The position numbers were made by a program, and so were the translations under genes. The notes under the pieces are model-generated. The model made no database searches. It was not told the origin of the DNA and worked only from the letters and a program-made list of their open reading frames with translations. Shown piece by piece: positions 19,377-30,819 of a DNA stretch of 64,000 nucleotides (positions are counted from its first letter, which is position 1; every line of letters begins with the position of its first letter). The DNA comes from Micrasema longulum (Eukaryota; Arthropoda; Insecta; Trichoptera; Brachycentridae), in the NCBI GenBank assembly GCA_022494885.1, contig JAGVSM010002942.1:54928-118927 (forward strand). The letters are read 5' to 3'.

Positions 19377-20833
19377 CGCTGATCTTTTGTTTTCTCTGTT
19401 TATTGGCAGTTTTAAGAGCAGCTTTTGACAGCTCAACGGTCGCGTCGTCCGCTTTTTTGTGATAAAAATCCATAGAATCGGGACATTTAGAAGTAAAAGA
19501 GGGAATCGAATAAGTAGTGAAAACGTACGAGAATAAAGTGTAACTTGATTTTGAATAAGTTCGTACGTGTACAAAGTGGGCATTCCAGAATACTACTATA
19601 CTTTATTCGAGGGACACCTGCAACGATTAAAAACTATGTTTGATATTCGAACAAATTGCAATCGAATCCAAAATATCCTTGCCGATAATGGTAAATTAAT
19701 GTATCGGCTAAGTGGGACACTAGTTGTTTGCTTTGCATCAAACAGAATTTGGGTCATTAGGGTCAGTCAATATTTACAGTTATTGACAACATGAACATGA
19801 GGTGCTGGAAATTATCATTTCACCGATCCAAGTTCCTGTCCATAAACATTGATTATTGGTACACAAACTATTAGCACATTGGGCGGGCACTGGGTGGGTA
19901 CTAAATCATAAAATATTCATTGCAAAAACCTTAAAAGTATGTAGCCAACATGAAACCACGCTGATATTCTTGGAATATTACGCACAAATCGTCTTATTTC
20001 TTTCAATCTTTGGTTATCGAAGCATTTTCAGAAAATCCTAATAAATTCTTTGTTCGGTCAACCCTTCTCGCTATCGACCGTTCTATTGCTTTTAGCCTGG
20101 GATAACCAATTTTAGACTTATTATTTGTCGTTTATTATGCCCAAAATAAAACTTAACCTAATCCCTTTACTGCTCGTCGGCGTTGGAAAAAACCTTTCAT
20201 AAATAGCTGTCTGTCTTGTACAGATGTATCACCGGGATTTTCTGTATGAAAAGTTACAGACAATTTCGAGCTATCATCGTCAGTAACACGTTTCGGTCAA
20301 AACTTTATATCTACACATTCATTTAGGGAATCAAATCGACAACTCGTAAAACAATTTTGTTCGAATTGTAACTTTTCTTATAAAATTCTGAGGTATTTTC
20401 ATTGCTACTGTCAACGGTAGATCCTTGATTCATTTGTAGTCTGGAGAATACTCCATACAATACATTGCAATAAACACATAACAAGAAAACTAAAATTATT
20501 ATTTTCTAGTGATTTTAAATACGATCGTGAAATAATTTTCCAATTTTCTTTGAAACCGTAAGTGTTTTCATATGTTTGTCTATCTGCAAATTGACTTTGA
20601 CATAAAATATTTTACTAAAAAAATTACCGGCAAACAATGCGAACAAACATTATATTTTCTTATCGGCTTATCAGGAACCATATTGTGTATATTATTCATA
20701 TAACATGCAGTCCAGTGACATACAAATTGTGATGTTTTTTTGACATTACTAAAGCAATCCAGTATCTTTTTACACTTAAAGACTAATGTAAAGCTTTTAT
20801 AAATACAATTAATACTAGGCTTACTATGAAAAA
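19377..20833. other. No gene seen
   Basis: Short frames on both strands look random in composition. No repeat shared with other parts of the window was recognised. Confidence 0.4.
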
Positions 20834-21453
20834 TCTCTATATATATAAAAACACGTTTATAATAGTTTGTCCTTTATAGACTTGATAACTACCGGACCGA
20901 TTTACATGCGGTTTTTTGCAAAATAATCAAATTCACGTGACTTAGGTTTGTGAATTTAATTAACATGTTCATCAGAAAAGAAGTTAGGAGCGAAAATGTG
21001 TTTTTCATCGAGCCTTCAGGGTTGCATTCGACTGAAATGCAATGCATTGACTTAATTTTTTTACAGAACGTTACATTTATTTATTTAATTTATACATAGG
21101 TACATACTCTATGAGGCCAAGAGCTTTATGTTAAAGAAGAGCATTTCCATATACTTTTTATTCGGAAGTTTCAACGGAAACATTCTATGCGTATTTAATT
21201 AACTCATAATTTGTCATAGTTAATAAGTACCGAATGACAATTCTACACAGTGCTTCCATTTGATCAATTTTAGCCAAAGTTAGAATTTTAATTCCTCATA
21301 TTCTGCAGCATAGGTACAGCAACACAAATAAAGATATTCAATTAAGCAATGTGTTTTGTCGGTAAATGCATAGTTTCTAGACTGTTTTTATTTACTCTTT
21401 TAATAATTAATATCAGACAAAGCCTCAGCTAAGCGTGGCCGGGTTCAGCTAGT
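20834..21453 (+). mobile_element. Helitron-like non-autonomous element
   Basis: The left end has TCTATATATATAAAAACACG, followed by TTTGTCCTTTATAGACTTGA and ACTACCGGACCGATTTACAT; the right end is GTGGCCGGGTTCAGCTAGT. A TC..TATATATA start, the CGGACCGATTTA motif and a CTAGT end are usual in insect Helitron-derived repeats. A second copy starts at 63,418. No Rep/helicase coding is seen. Confidence 0.55.
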
Positions 21454-21539
21454 AAGTTATACATGTTATCTTTTGGGTTATTGGTGATTGGTATTCACAT
21501 TGAACGTAAACTGTCTTTAATGTAAAATCAAATTTTCTG

Positions 21540-21683
21540 CACGAAAAAGCGTGTGTGTTTTTTAAAAATATTTCCAATTTCATGTTTCCGATGAAGATAC
21601 TTCGCAAATTTTTAATAAAAAAACAATTTTACCTTATAGACGATTGAAGATAACTCTGTTAACTTCCCATTGTAGTAATCCGG
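21540..21683. mobile_element. MITE, family GGCC (copy 2, partial)
   Basis: The right end GATTGAAGATAACTCTGTTA then CATTGTAGTAATCCGGCC matches, on the minus strand, the GGCC..ATT..AATGGGAAGT..TTATCTTC end structure of the copies at 16.1 and 62.8 kb. The left end is diverged and was not located. Confidence 0.5.
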
Positions 21684-21974
21684 CCTTAGTGCCATTTATA
21701 CGTCGTTGATCGTATTTATTCAAACATAATATATTTAAATTGTCTAGATATTGTGTACAATAATTATTATGTAATCGACAACGATTGACACAATATTGAC
21801 CCTCGCATTCCTCCAAACCCCGCGTTACAACATTGTAATAAGGCAGACGTGCGTTTGTTTGTATTCTGCTAAACACGCATTTATTTGCCAAAAAATATTC
21901 TCCCTGCTATTTTCATATTGTTCTCGTGGTCTTCGTTAAGAGGCATTTAAGGCAACCAGCGTAATAGCTCCAAG

Positions 21975-22105
21975 TGGTCAAAACTGCAAAATGTTCGTGA
22001 GAATTCTTCCTACGCCCCTAATGTCTGCTGTGACCTCCATTCGCATTGCGCTAGAACCTGTTGCTGTCCAAATAATGAGGCATTTGATATTACTCATTAT
22101 TTGAC
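21975..22105 (-). other. Small open frame of 39 codons, unrecognised
   Basis: The minus strand from the ATG near 22,099 encodes MSNIKCLIIWTATGSSAMRM and continues to ADIRGVGRILTNILQF before a stop. Composition is more protein-like than most frames here. CAAATAATGAG and CTCATTATTTG at 22,069-22,104 form an 11-base perfect hairpin overlapping the start. It is not recognised and could equally be the tail of a dead transposon. Confidence 0.25.
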
Positions 22106-22119
22106 GAACAAAACCTTTT

Positions 22120-23106
22120 TATAAATAATATCAAATCTCTCAGACGTTACGCTTCGAGACTCACAAATGTATTTGTTGTCTTTGTAATAATATCCATTTC
22201 ATTTTCCTATGACAAAACAAAACCTTTTTCTATTTTCAATCCAACATAATACCGATTTGCTACATTCAGCAGCGGTTTTGTTACCATGCATTTATTTCTC
22301 TCGGACTTTGGTTATATAAGCCACGATTAAATTCATCATTACGTCATGTATTTTTAATTTAGTAATATTTTTATTCAAGGTATCTATTCGCTCTGATTTC
22401 AGCAGTGTCTGTGTAAGATGTGAATAACTATACCGGTAGACAAAAATGTAAAATATAACATTTATTAAGTATATATATGTTTATATTTACAGTATGATGG
22501 TCCATAATGCAAGTTTATATTTATGTCTATAAAAAGGCATTTGTGCCGTGCACACTAATGAAATAAAATAAATATGTAAAATGTTCACAAAATAATATTA
22601 CGGGTGCTTACGCTTATCTGTTTTGAAATTGTGCAGTTTTCAAGCATTGAGTAATAATGATTACATTACGTTTGTGTTTTGGTTCATATTATAAATTTTA
22701 AATTTTCCGTAGAATTTCATTTCATCTACTATATAGCATGATTGGTACCCTTTGTAAACCAACAATGGCAACGGAAAATTATATTAAAAAATTATGATTG
22801 TATTTTCTACTATAATATCGACAGACGTATGTAAATCTCTCCCCATTTCATCAAGGGCCTGATTTTTTTGAGCAAATTTTTAAATTCTGGAATCTCTAAA
22901 CTATACATAATTTATCTTTTTAATTGGGATTTAGACACGCTCACTTGGTACGGTGTAATATTGATGTCGATATATGTATGTATAATGAGAGTTCGTTAGT
23001 AATAGTAATATAACTTTCCAATGAAGCGAATTGACTAATATGGTCATATTATCTATTCATTATGATGTACCGATCTCATTACTCCAGTCTGTACCTGCAC
23101 TAATCA
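22120..23106. other. AT-rich DNA, nothing recognised
   Basis: No gene, RNA or repeat was recognised. Confidence 0.4.
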
Positions 23107-23331
23107 CTACCTGTAGTGAAATAATGTAGATAATCGGTAAACAGTCGGTGCTGCAGTGTCTGTTTGCAGTCTGCAGTCACGCACTTCTGCGTGCGAACAA
23201 GGGCTAATTCGGAAAATGCGTAGAGCGATGATTTCCTCAACAGTGTGAAAACTTGGCAACCTAGATGCATTCACAAACTCTTCCTGGAGAGCGGGAGACG
23301 CACATCGTGCATAATCCATTATTGTGTTCAT
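23107..23331 (-). other. Open frame, possibly coding, unrecognised
   Basis: A 74-codon minus-strand frame contains CASPALQEEFVNASRLPSFH followed by TVEEIIALRIF. The composition is balanced (A, E, L, S, R) unlike the F/I/N/K-rich chance frames around it. No family was recognised and no clear splice sites were fixed. It could be an exon, a transposon remnant or chance. Confidence 0.25.
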
Positions 23332-23786
23332 TGTGTCAATTATTACGGTAATACTCGCTCGTACTGTGGAACATACATAATATTATGTATATCGTAAGTA
23401 GATAGAATACGAGTAACGAACGAGTCAATTCCGGTTTATTGATCACATGCCGACCCACTTTTTTTGCTTCATTTTTATTATTTCATTTTTAGTTATTCTC
23501 GCAAATGCCAACCTGGTTTGGCCCAATTACAGCACTAAAACATTAACAAAATACGTATTTATTCATTTATGCTTTATTAAGGTTACTTCATAACATCTTA
23601 AGAACTAATAAAAACTTTTAATAACATTACATCCACATCAAAAGTTATCAAGAACATATTTTTTCAAATTGATCTGAAATATTTTAAGGCTTCCTATCTC
23701 TTTTTTTTCTTCAGGTACAAACTCATGGTACAATTCAAAACCCTTTGTGCAATGAGTTTTGAGACTCTTTTTCTTCTCTTTTATAA

Positions 23787-23856
23787 AAAGAAATATTTGC
23801 GTTCTTATGGTTTACCCAAATATTTAATTTTAAGGGGCCATTTTTAATCGATAATC
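23787..23856 (-). mobile_element. SINE S3 3' fragment
   Basis: AAATATTTGCGTTCTTATGG, TTTACCCAAATATTTAATTT and GGGGCCATTTTTAATCG match the 3' half of S3 in minus orientation. The tRNA head is absent. Confidence 0.75.
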
Positions 23857-25198
23857 TTATCTTTTTTATCTCTAGTTTCGTATTTATGACATTGTTGGTT
23901 AAATTTTTGAACCCTTCGATTATTTTATGAATGAAAATTGCAATGTTTTATTTTTTGTCTACCTGTCGTCACTTCTATTGCTTGTTTACTATCAAATTTA
24001 TTCAATATGACATTCTTCATCGATTATTCATATTCCATTTATATTACTATTTTACATTTGAATCGTGAAAATTACGTTGAAATATTATATTCAACTTTTT
24101 TTAATTAGCACTTAGAAAATTAAATGTTGTGATGGTGGTCTGTTTGGGATATTCTCGCGTGATTTGGCAAGTCAAAAATAAAATAATAACGGCAGTGTAC
24201 AAAACATTACAATGTCACTGGCAATGAAGATAAACAATACTTCTCTCAAACAAGATATTGTAAAACCTTTATCGGCTAACCGATCCTAGTATTTGTCAAA
24301 CATAATAATGTTCGCATTCCTATGAGGTAAAGTCATACTTGATGACTCGTGACTTTATAAAATAATATTTGGGTCCATTTTCCAGATTATAAATAATTTA
24401 TTAAAAATACGTAATTAACTATCGCAAGCACTGATGTGATTCGTGCTTCGATCGCAAAAAGTAAATAATGTCGACTTCAAAATATTCGAGTGCAATCACT
24501 GCCACCTATTGAAAATTGTGCAAACCTTGTGCACTTAGAAAATTAGACGGATTTTCCGCGGATTCAAAAAATATTATTTGGCTTTACACTTAATTAGCTT
24601 CGACTTGACTGATTTATGTTCAAAGTTATTAATGATATTCTCGTAGTAACCTGTCCCACGTTACCTATAATAGTTTTCTACAGCCTCTTTATCGCGGTAA
24701 TGCTGGTTCTACACATTATGTTCCAATAATCCTCATCGCGTATTCCACGGCATGCATTTACAAGACCTGTGTCAACCCTTGTGTGGCTATGGTCTGTGAT
24801 GTCAAATGGGTCCGTATAGAATACAAGACTTGATATATCTCGCTTATTTTTTATATAATGAAGTCGCACTTTGCTTGAGTAGGCCTAAATCATGAATATG
24901 ATTATTTTCATAAATCATGAAAAACAAATTACTAAACATAACATAATTTACATAAATAAAAATGTTGTTTTTAACACCTGTGTTTGAAATGTGTTTAAAA
25001 GACTGTGCTAAAAACATCCTCTAGAGATGGTGCTTTACTGTCGTGTAACATTAAGCAAAAGACGACAGATTTTTTAATACGGGTAGGTATAGTTACCTAC
25101 TGTTTAATAATCTTTTTTCCATAATATTTTAAATAATCATATAATTTCGGCGTACTATAGTAAATTTCGACTTCATCATTTGAAAAAATAGGAGAGAT
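23857..25198. other. AT-rich DNA, no gene seen
   Basis: Nothing was recognised apart from short random frames. Confidence 0.4.
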
Positions 25199-25779
25199 AT
25201 GTATATCAAGTCTTGTATTATATGCTGGTTGAATGATAAATGGGATTACTCGCGAGAGATCAAAGTCAGAATAGAGATGGCGCGAGACTGCTTTTTCAGG
25301 ATGCGTGACCTTCTTTGCAGTAGAGACTTTAATTTAGACCTCCGAATGCGCATTGCTCGATGTTACGTCTTCTCAGTACTTTTTTTACGTGGACACTCAC
25401 CCAAAACACTTCAAAAAAGATCGAAGACTTTGAAATGTAGTGCTACGGGAGGATATTAAAAATCTCCTGGGTGGATAGATTCCGAAACGATGAGGTTCTC
25501 CGACGGATGGAAAAAGATAAAGAGGTACTGAAGACCATAAAGAAAATAAAACTTGAGTACTTTGAGCATGTGATGAGAGGCGAAAAATATAAAATTTTAC
25601 AAGTCATTCTACAGGGAAGGATTGAAGGAAGACGCAGTGCAGATAGAAGGCGCATCTCTTGGCTTAAGAACTTGCGCGACTGGTTCCATTGCAGCACTCA
25701 GTCCTTGTTCAGGGCAGCTGCCAATAAAGTAAGAATCGCAACGATGATTTCCAACCTCCATCAAGGAGAGGAACCATAA
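25199..25779 (+). pseudogene. RTE-like LINE, C-terminal half
   Basis: Two frames joined by a frameshift/deletion near 25,390-25,470 give NDKWDYSREIKVRIEMARDC, RMRIARCYVFSVL and then EYFEHVMRGEKYKILQVILQ, GRRSADRRRISWLKNLRDWF and AAANKVRIATMISNLHQG. This is the thumb and C-terminal region (YVFSVLL..G, YFGHIMRGEKY, GRRSVGRRR.SWLKNLR) of endonuclease/reverse transcriptase polyproteins common in insects. The block between the frames, normally carrying EAWTL, is deleted. A related copy is at 60.9-61.3 kb. Confidence 0.85.
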
Positions 25780-25889
25780 GAAGAAGAAATATTATATGCG
25801 GACTCGCGTGACGTCATAGCCGCACAAGGGTAACACGACGTTGCAGCACCGTTTCCGGGGGGGTTTTTAGCACAGTATTTTAACAGTCG

Positions 25890-26157
25890 AAGTTGTAGCA
25901 GATATCGCTAGCCCAAAGCAACACTGAGATAAACCCAAAATTTCAGATTTTGAGATAAACACGCAGCTATGTTAATAAATTAAATAGATTAATGTTTTCA
26001 AATAAAATATTGAATTTATATAGTTATGTGAAGTATTCATAATCTACTTCAATTAATTTAATTCAGTCAGACGATTTGCACACCTCAAAGTCCGATTATC
26101 TCAGAATAAGTTCTTCAGAGATATCTCGCTGTCGCTTCGGGCTAGCGATATTACGAC
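25890..26157. mobile_element. MITE with ATATCGCTAGCCC ends
   Basis: ATATCGCTAGCCCAAAGCAA (25,902) and, from the right end on the minus strand, ATATCGCTAGCCCGAAGCGA are inverted copies, extended outward by AGTTGTA / AGTCGTA and inward by GAGAT. No coding capacity is seen between them. Confidence 0.72.
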
Positions 26158-26222
26158 TCAAGAACTCAACTGAAAGCTTATTCCTCTAAAACAGATTCTT
26201 GTCGTTCAATGATGTGTAGCCT

Positions 26223-26360
26223 TATTCTGTAACTAATTCTTTTCGTAAATTCATTTGTATCGTAAGAGAGGGAACGAGAGCGAAACACGATTTTGATTGC
26301 GTTAGAGTGAGAGATATATGGCGCACGAACGAACTTACAAAACGTAATTGTGACAGAATA
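26223..26360. mobile_element. Hairpin MITE with TATTCTGTNAC ends
   Basis: TATTCTGTAACTAATTCTTT on the left and TATTCTGTCACAATTACGTT on the right (minus strand) are inverted copies, pairing further through GTAAATTCATTTGT / GTAAGTTCGTTCGT. The whole 138 bases can fold into one imperfect hairpin. Non-coding. Confidence 0.72.
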
Positions 26361-26978
26361 TTTGAAAATGCACGTTTTTTGTTACTTCGTAAGCAAATTA
26401 TAGTACAATATATGATATGTATCGAGGACATGTGGTTCATTAGTAGTTAATCCGGCGTTCATCCCGACCGAGTTTTATTTCTACAACGAAAACAAGTATT
26501 TTACGAGGCTAGTACGAGTACCTACTATCGGAAGTGCAAAGGCATTACCTGTATTGTTTCATTAATATGCTGCGAGCGGCGAGGTATTTTGTATCCAGAA
26601 TAAACAATGAATTATTTTGTTGCCATTTTCTCACGCGAACAAGTGATTTGTTCTACATCATTCCGTCAATCGTATCCGGTTTAGCATTTTGCGAAGGATT
26701 TGCAATATTTGTACCGCATCGCATTTCAAATTTATGGGTTATAAACGCGCGGTATATGAAGCCCATTGATTATTGTCGATTCTATGCGCATTATTGATAG
26801 AAATAATCTGATAATAATTCATGGTCGATTATAGAAATAATGCATTTCGGTGCATTGTAAACGGCTATTCGTAAGTTACAAAAAATTATATTTCAAGCTC
26901 TAACTTTGTGGGTATGGGTATTCATCATATAATTCAAACAAAATAAATGTTTTTTTTACCACTTTTTAATCATCTCGT
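26361..26978. other. No gene seen
   Basis: An 87-codon frame at 26,534-26,797 shows no recognised motif and is treated as chance. Confidence 0.4.
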
Positions 26979-27202
26979 CGGCCTCGTGGTGTAGTGGTCA
27001 GCGCATTTGCCTACCACGTAAGAGGTCTCGGGTTCGATTCCCGGCATGGTTGACATGAAATATGTATCTTAAAAGGTGTTTTTACGCTATAATATTTCAT
27101 AGTCCAAAAACATGACGATGATAAGCTGCGATTGGTGTACCAATGCAGTGTCCTATGCACCATTAGGTTCGGAAAGGGAATTATGATGATGATGAATAAT
27201 CT
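26979..27202 (+). mobile_element. tRNA-derived SINE, family S1 (best + copy)
   Basis: The head GCCTCGTGGTGTAGTGGTCA and box B GGTTCGATTCCCGGC are intact polymerase III promoter boxes. The body contains GACATGAAATATGTATCTTA, ATAATATTTCATAGTCC and GTACCAATGCAGTGTCCTAT, and ends in GGGAATTATGATGATGATGA. Flanks AATCATCT (about 26,965) and AATAATCT after the tail may be the target duplication. The acceptor-stem strands do not pair, so it is not a functional tRNA. This is the reference copy for S1 in this window. Confidence 0.9.
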
Positions 27203-28197
27203 TGAGGCTACTCACTACGTGCTCCCTTATCAAGATATAATTTAGAACAAAATCTAAATTATACCTTCATAAGAAGGTCATAGTAGCTCAGAAACCGGTC
27301 GGTAATTATATAAGTAATATGTGGTTAAAAACTAAGTGTTTTCATTTTAATAACATTTTTTTTATTCCCGTTTATGTGCACATGTCCATCGCCAGTGACG
27401 CCACTCATAATAATCGATAGTAATGTGATAATAATTTTAAGCTTTTTATGAATATTTTTTTAATATAACAATTTATGCCCCCTAATTTATTCTAGTTAGA
27501 ATAGTTTTGTCTTATAACTACCCATAATTTAACTAAATAAAATTTTATGAATAACTAATGCTGCAAATTCACTAGTGATTGGAATGCATAATATTATTTT
27601 GCGTTATACTGTACTATTTGTTTAAAGAAACTGAAATTACCTACTATGATTTTTAACGATCGTTAGTTTTTTATCGTACCTACTTATTATTTACATAGAA
27701 TGTTACGTAGAATGCAATTAATTTATTATTAACTTAATTTTACCGTTCACAGATTCGGAAAATTTTCTCTCCGTGTGTAATAATGTGCATGCGTGCATGA
27801 AAAATCTTTTCTGGCGGAAATATACGGAATACAGATATAATATTTCGTATCGCATTGTATTATCACAATAACCTCGACACGGATAAAAAAAACTGATCTA
27901 GCTTTGACAAATCTGTTCAACCATTGTCCCTTCTCATTTTATATTTTGCTTTATCACGGCACATAATTAATTTTTACTATTCATAAAAGGTTTTATAAAC
28001 AATACTTAATCCTATTATAATTACACCGTTTTGGCTAACCAATTGAATACCCGGAGACAATATTAATATTACTGCCATAAATACTTAAGCGATCTTCAAA
28101 ACAGTCCTTGTCTTAAAATATCGTGCTGAAAAATGTACCTGTAATAAATGGTTTTGGTTTAATGTTCCTAATAAATCATAGTCACTAAAATACTTGA
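27203..28197. other. AT-rich DNA with one GAAACCGGTC segment
   Basis: AGCTCAGAAACCGGTCGGTA at about 27,281-27,300 shares GAAACCGGTC with the segments at 1.2, 5.3 and 29.9 kb but in opposite orientation. Nothing else was recognised. Confidence 0.4.
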
Positions 28198-28262
28198 TCA
28201 TCATCATCATTTCCCTGTCCGCACTCAGTGGTGCATAGAGTGCTGAATTGGCACTACGATTG
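28198..28262 (-). mobile_element. SINE S1 3' fragment
   Basis: TCATCATCATCATTTCCCTG, TCCGCACTCAGTGGTGCATA and GAGTGCTGAATTGGCAC match the 3' end of S1 in minus orientation. It is truncated at the 5' side. Confidence 0.8.
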
Positions 28263-28485
28263 CAACAATAATGTTTATTATTTAAGTATGTAATAACGTT
28301 CCGGTGCGAACGACAATATTACCTAATATCACCTGTAAATGAAGAATCTTAGAGCTTGAATCTAAATTTTTTTTTTTTCTATTAAACAGTTTCGTCAATA
28401 ATCGCTATGTTTTGTTGTTTAAATATTTATGTTATCTACAAGCCATTATAAGGCAATTATTGCACGTTATCGCGATAATTAAAAC

Positions 28486-28688
28486 GGGTTGTGGACCCGT
28501 GACGTGAGCACGTGAGTAGCTTCGCGGACTCCAGATCAGGAAGTCCGAGATCTTAATCCCACTCTTCGACAAGCTGTTTCCCATTTTCTAACGCGGTTTT
28601 TTACAACTATAATAAAATGGCCCCAAAGTTGGAACACGTATTTAGGTAAATCATACGAACACAAATATTTATTTAAAAAAAATGTACA
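28486..28688 (+). mobile_element. tRNA-derived SINE, family S3 (copy 2)
   Basis: A diverged head (GGTTGTGGACCCGTGACGTG, TAGCTTCGCGGACTCCAGAT) is followed by CTGTTTCCCATTTTCTAACG, AAATGGCCCC and GGTAAATCATACGAACACAA, then an A-rich tail. The body matches 50.8 kb and, inverted, 16.4 kb. Confidence 0.78.
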
Positions 28689-29904
28689 ATATGAATTTGA
28701 ATTTGTATCACTTAAAATTTAAACGTTTGTTTAGATTATCTTGGTTTTAGATTTTCTGCTAAAATTTCAACGATACGTAAGAAACCGTAACATTGAAAGA
28801 TGTCTAAAAATTATTTAACATTGTAGAATGACTAAGTACTGGTTGAATAATTATTAAAGCTCCCATCAATAAATAATAATTACCTGTTAGCCTCAAATCA
28901 GTCGATATTTTCTATCCTGTGCGTTTTTGTGTATTAGATTTATTACGAAACATAATGTGTATGATAGAAGCTCACGCCAAGTTGCGTTCTAACGTTTGAT
29001 CATCCCGTAAAATACGCGGTAATTTCGTATATTGTGTACGGAGCCGATTTGGCATTTAGTGTCTGTTGTAAGGTTTACAGTCTGTACCTACTAGAAAAGC
29101 GTTGGTAACTTGTGTTTAGTTGGAAAAGGTCTTATTTTGCATCACGGCTCTCGGCTCTCGGCTAGTGAAGAAGTGAAGTAACGTATTATCTTCCTTATAC
29201 TGCAGCTCGCAATTTAAGAAATTTAAGATGTGGCTTGATACAGCGGAACTAGGTGACCCTATTGCATATTGAACGTCAACAACGATAAGAAATGTTTTTC
29301 ATAGTGGGGTCCCACACGGAATGCTTCTTGGACTTGCACTGTGCGCTTTTAAATGAGGAAGTTCAGTGTTTTTATTTATTTATTAATAGACTATTAAACC
29401 AAATTAAAAATAAAAAAATCAACTTTTATATATCGTATTATCAGCGCTACGATTTTTTAAAGTTTCGTATTTCTGAAATAACTCCACGTGTTCTTTTCCG
29501 GTTATTCTTAATCAATTCTTCCCATTGGTCCATCCACGGCAAGCAAACCGGAAATCTTCCATAACTCTCATATCATAGGTTGATTTATATTCATATAAAC
29601 CAGTGACGTCATTCAAAGTAGTTCGTTTTTTTTTTCGTACATTTTCAGGAAACTTTGGCGTACAATTTAATGCTCTAATTTTTACCGCGCGCAAGAAATC
29701 ATTTATTGCTTCTAATTTCCTGTAGGGCTGAAGTTCCTCATTGCTAAAATTATTAAATGTCAATAAATATTTTTGACTTAGGTTCTATACCCATTCCTAT
29801 TCTGGTAATGTTTTAAATATAATTATTTACTTATAAATGAAAATTCTTACTGAAAGTTAATTGTATGTAATGTGGGTATTATAAAAATAAAATACTAGTG
29901 ATGC
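28689..29904. other. No gene confirmed
   Basis: Short frames at 29,292-29,564 (+) and 29,512-29,763 (-) overlap on opposite strands and have no recognised motif. A small tandem GGCTCTCGGCTCTCGGCT is at 29,146-29,163. This stretch is probably intron or 5' flank of the FAM89-like gene; no first exon was found. Confidence 0.35.
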
Positions 29905-29965
29905 TCAAATCCACTAATTCGGAATAACCAATGACCGGTTTCATCGCTTCGAGACTGGCATCTTT
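29905..29965. repeat. ACCGGTTTCATCGCTT repeat segment (second copy)
   Basis: GGAATAACCAATGACCGGTT, then TCATCGCTTCGAGACTGGCA repeats the segment at 1,212-1,262 with about one change in ten and an internal deletion. Confidence 0.5.
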
Positions 29966-30040
29966 ATTATAAAAGTATATCTATTTACCTATACAAAATC
30001 AATTAGAAAGAATTTATCATTATAACAACAATGTTTTGAA

Positions 30041-30368
30041 TATGTCCAAATGTTTGTAGACAGGCTGGATTTCCTCCCTTGGGAGTTAAAATTTTTTGCA
30101 ACAGAGAAGAAAAACATTTTTGTGAAGGTAATATGAAAGTCCAGGCATTTACAGGGCTTATAGCCCGTCATTGACTGGTTTAAGTACTTCACAAAAGTCA
30201 ACAGATACAAGAGTTAGGGATATGTTGATGTTTAAACATAGGCAGAATTATGAATGTTACACAATGTGTAAAGAGGTCAATTAAACCACCCAATGACAGG
30301 TTAAAAGCCCTGTAAATGCCTAAACTTCCTTATTACCCTCTCAAAAATGTTCTCCCTCTCTGTTGCAA
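30041..30368. mobile_element. Foldback FBA (copy 3)
   Basis: It starts with TATGTCCAAATGTTTGTAGA and carries the arm landmark GGCATTTACAGGGCTTATAG (left) and its inverted counterpart ending TCTCCCTCTCTGTTGCAACG (right). The centre contains ACAATGTGTAAAGAGGTC, the family ACACTGTGTAA motif inverted relative to copy 1. Both arms are present; no coding capacity. Confidence 0.82.
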
Positions 30369-30819
30369 CGAACATTATATTATTTATGTTATTTTTTTGG
30401 CGGAACATGTTTTAAGTTCTCATATTAATTTAAACTGTTCAAAATTCCATTCATTATAACCCAATTTAACAAGCAGTTGCAAATATTACTGTAACAAAGC
30501 AAAACACAACAAAGTTAAATAAATTATTCAAAAAATATATATCTAGATTAACTAATATATGTAGATTTACTCAATATTGAAAATAGAATAATGTAATATG
30601 TTAAATATTAACTCATATGATAAAGCTAACTAAATTTTGCCCTAAGATTTAAAATATCTTGTGAATTTTTTTTTATTTAAACCAACATTATCGGTTTTTT
30701 TATGCACTTAAAACTCCCTTATTATTAAAGTACTACTTAATTTACCCCTATAAGGATTAGAAGAACCATCTTCTCATTATATTGACAACCTCAATAACTT
30801 AGTTTATTCTCCATTTCAG

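Noticed and set aside
26979..27055. tRNA gene with intact box A and box B
   Set aside because: The acceptor-stem halves do not pair and the sequence continues into a SINE body found at six other places, so it is a SINE head and not a tRNA gene. The same applies to the S2 and S3 heads.
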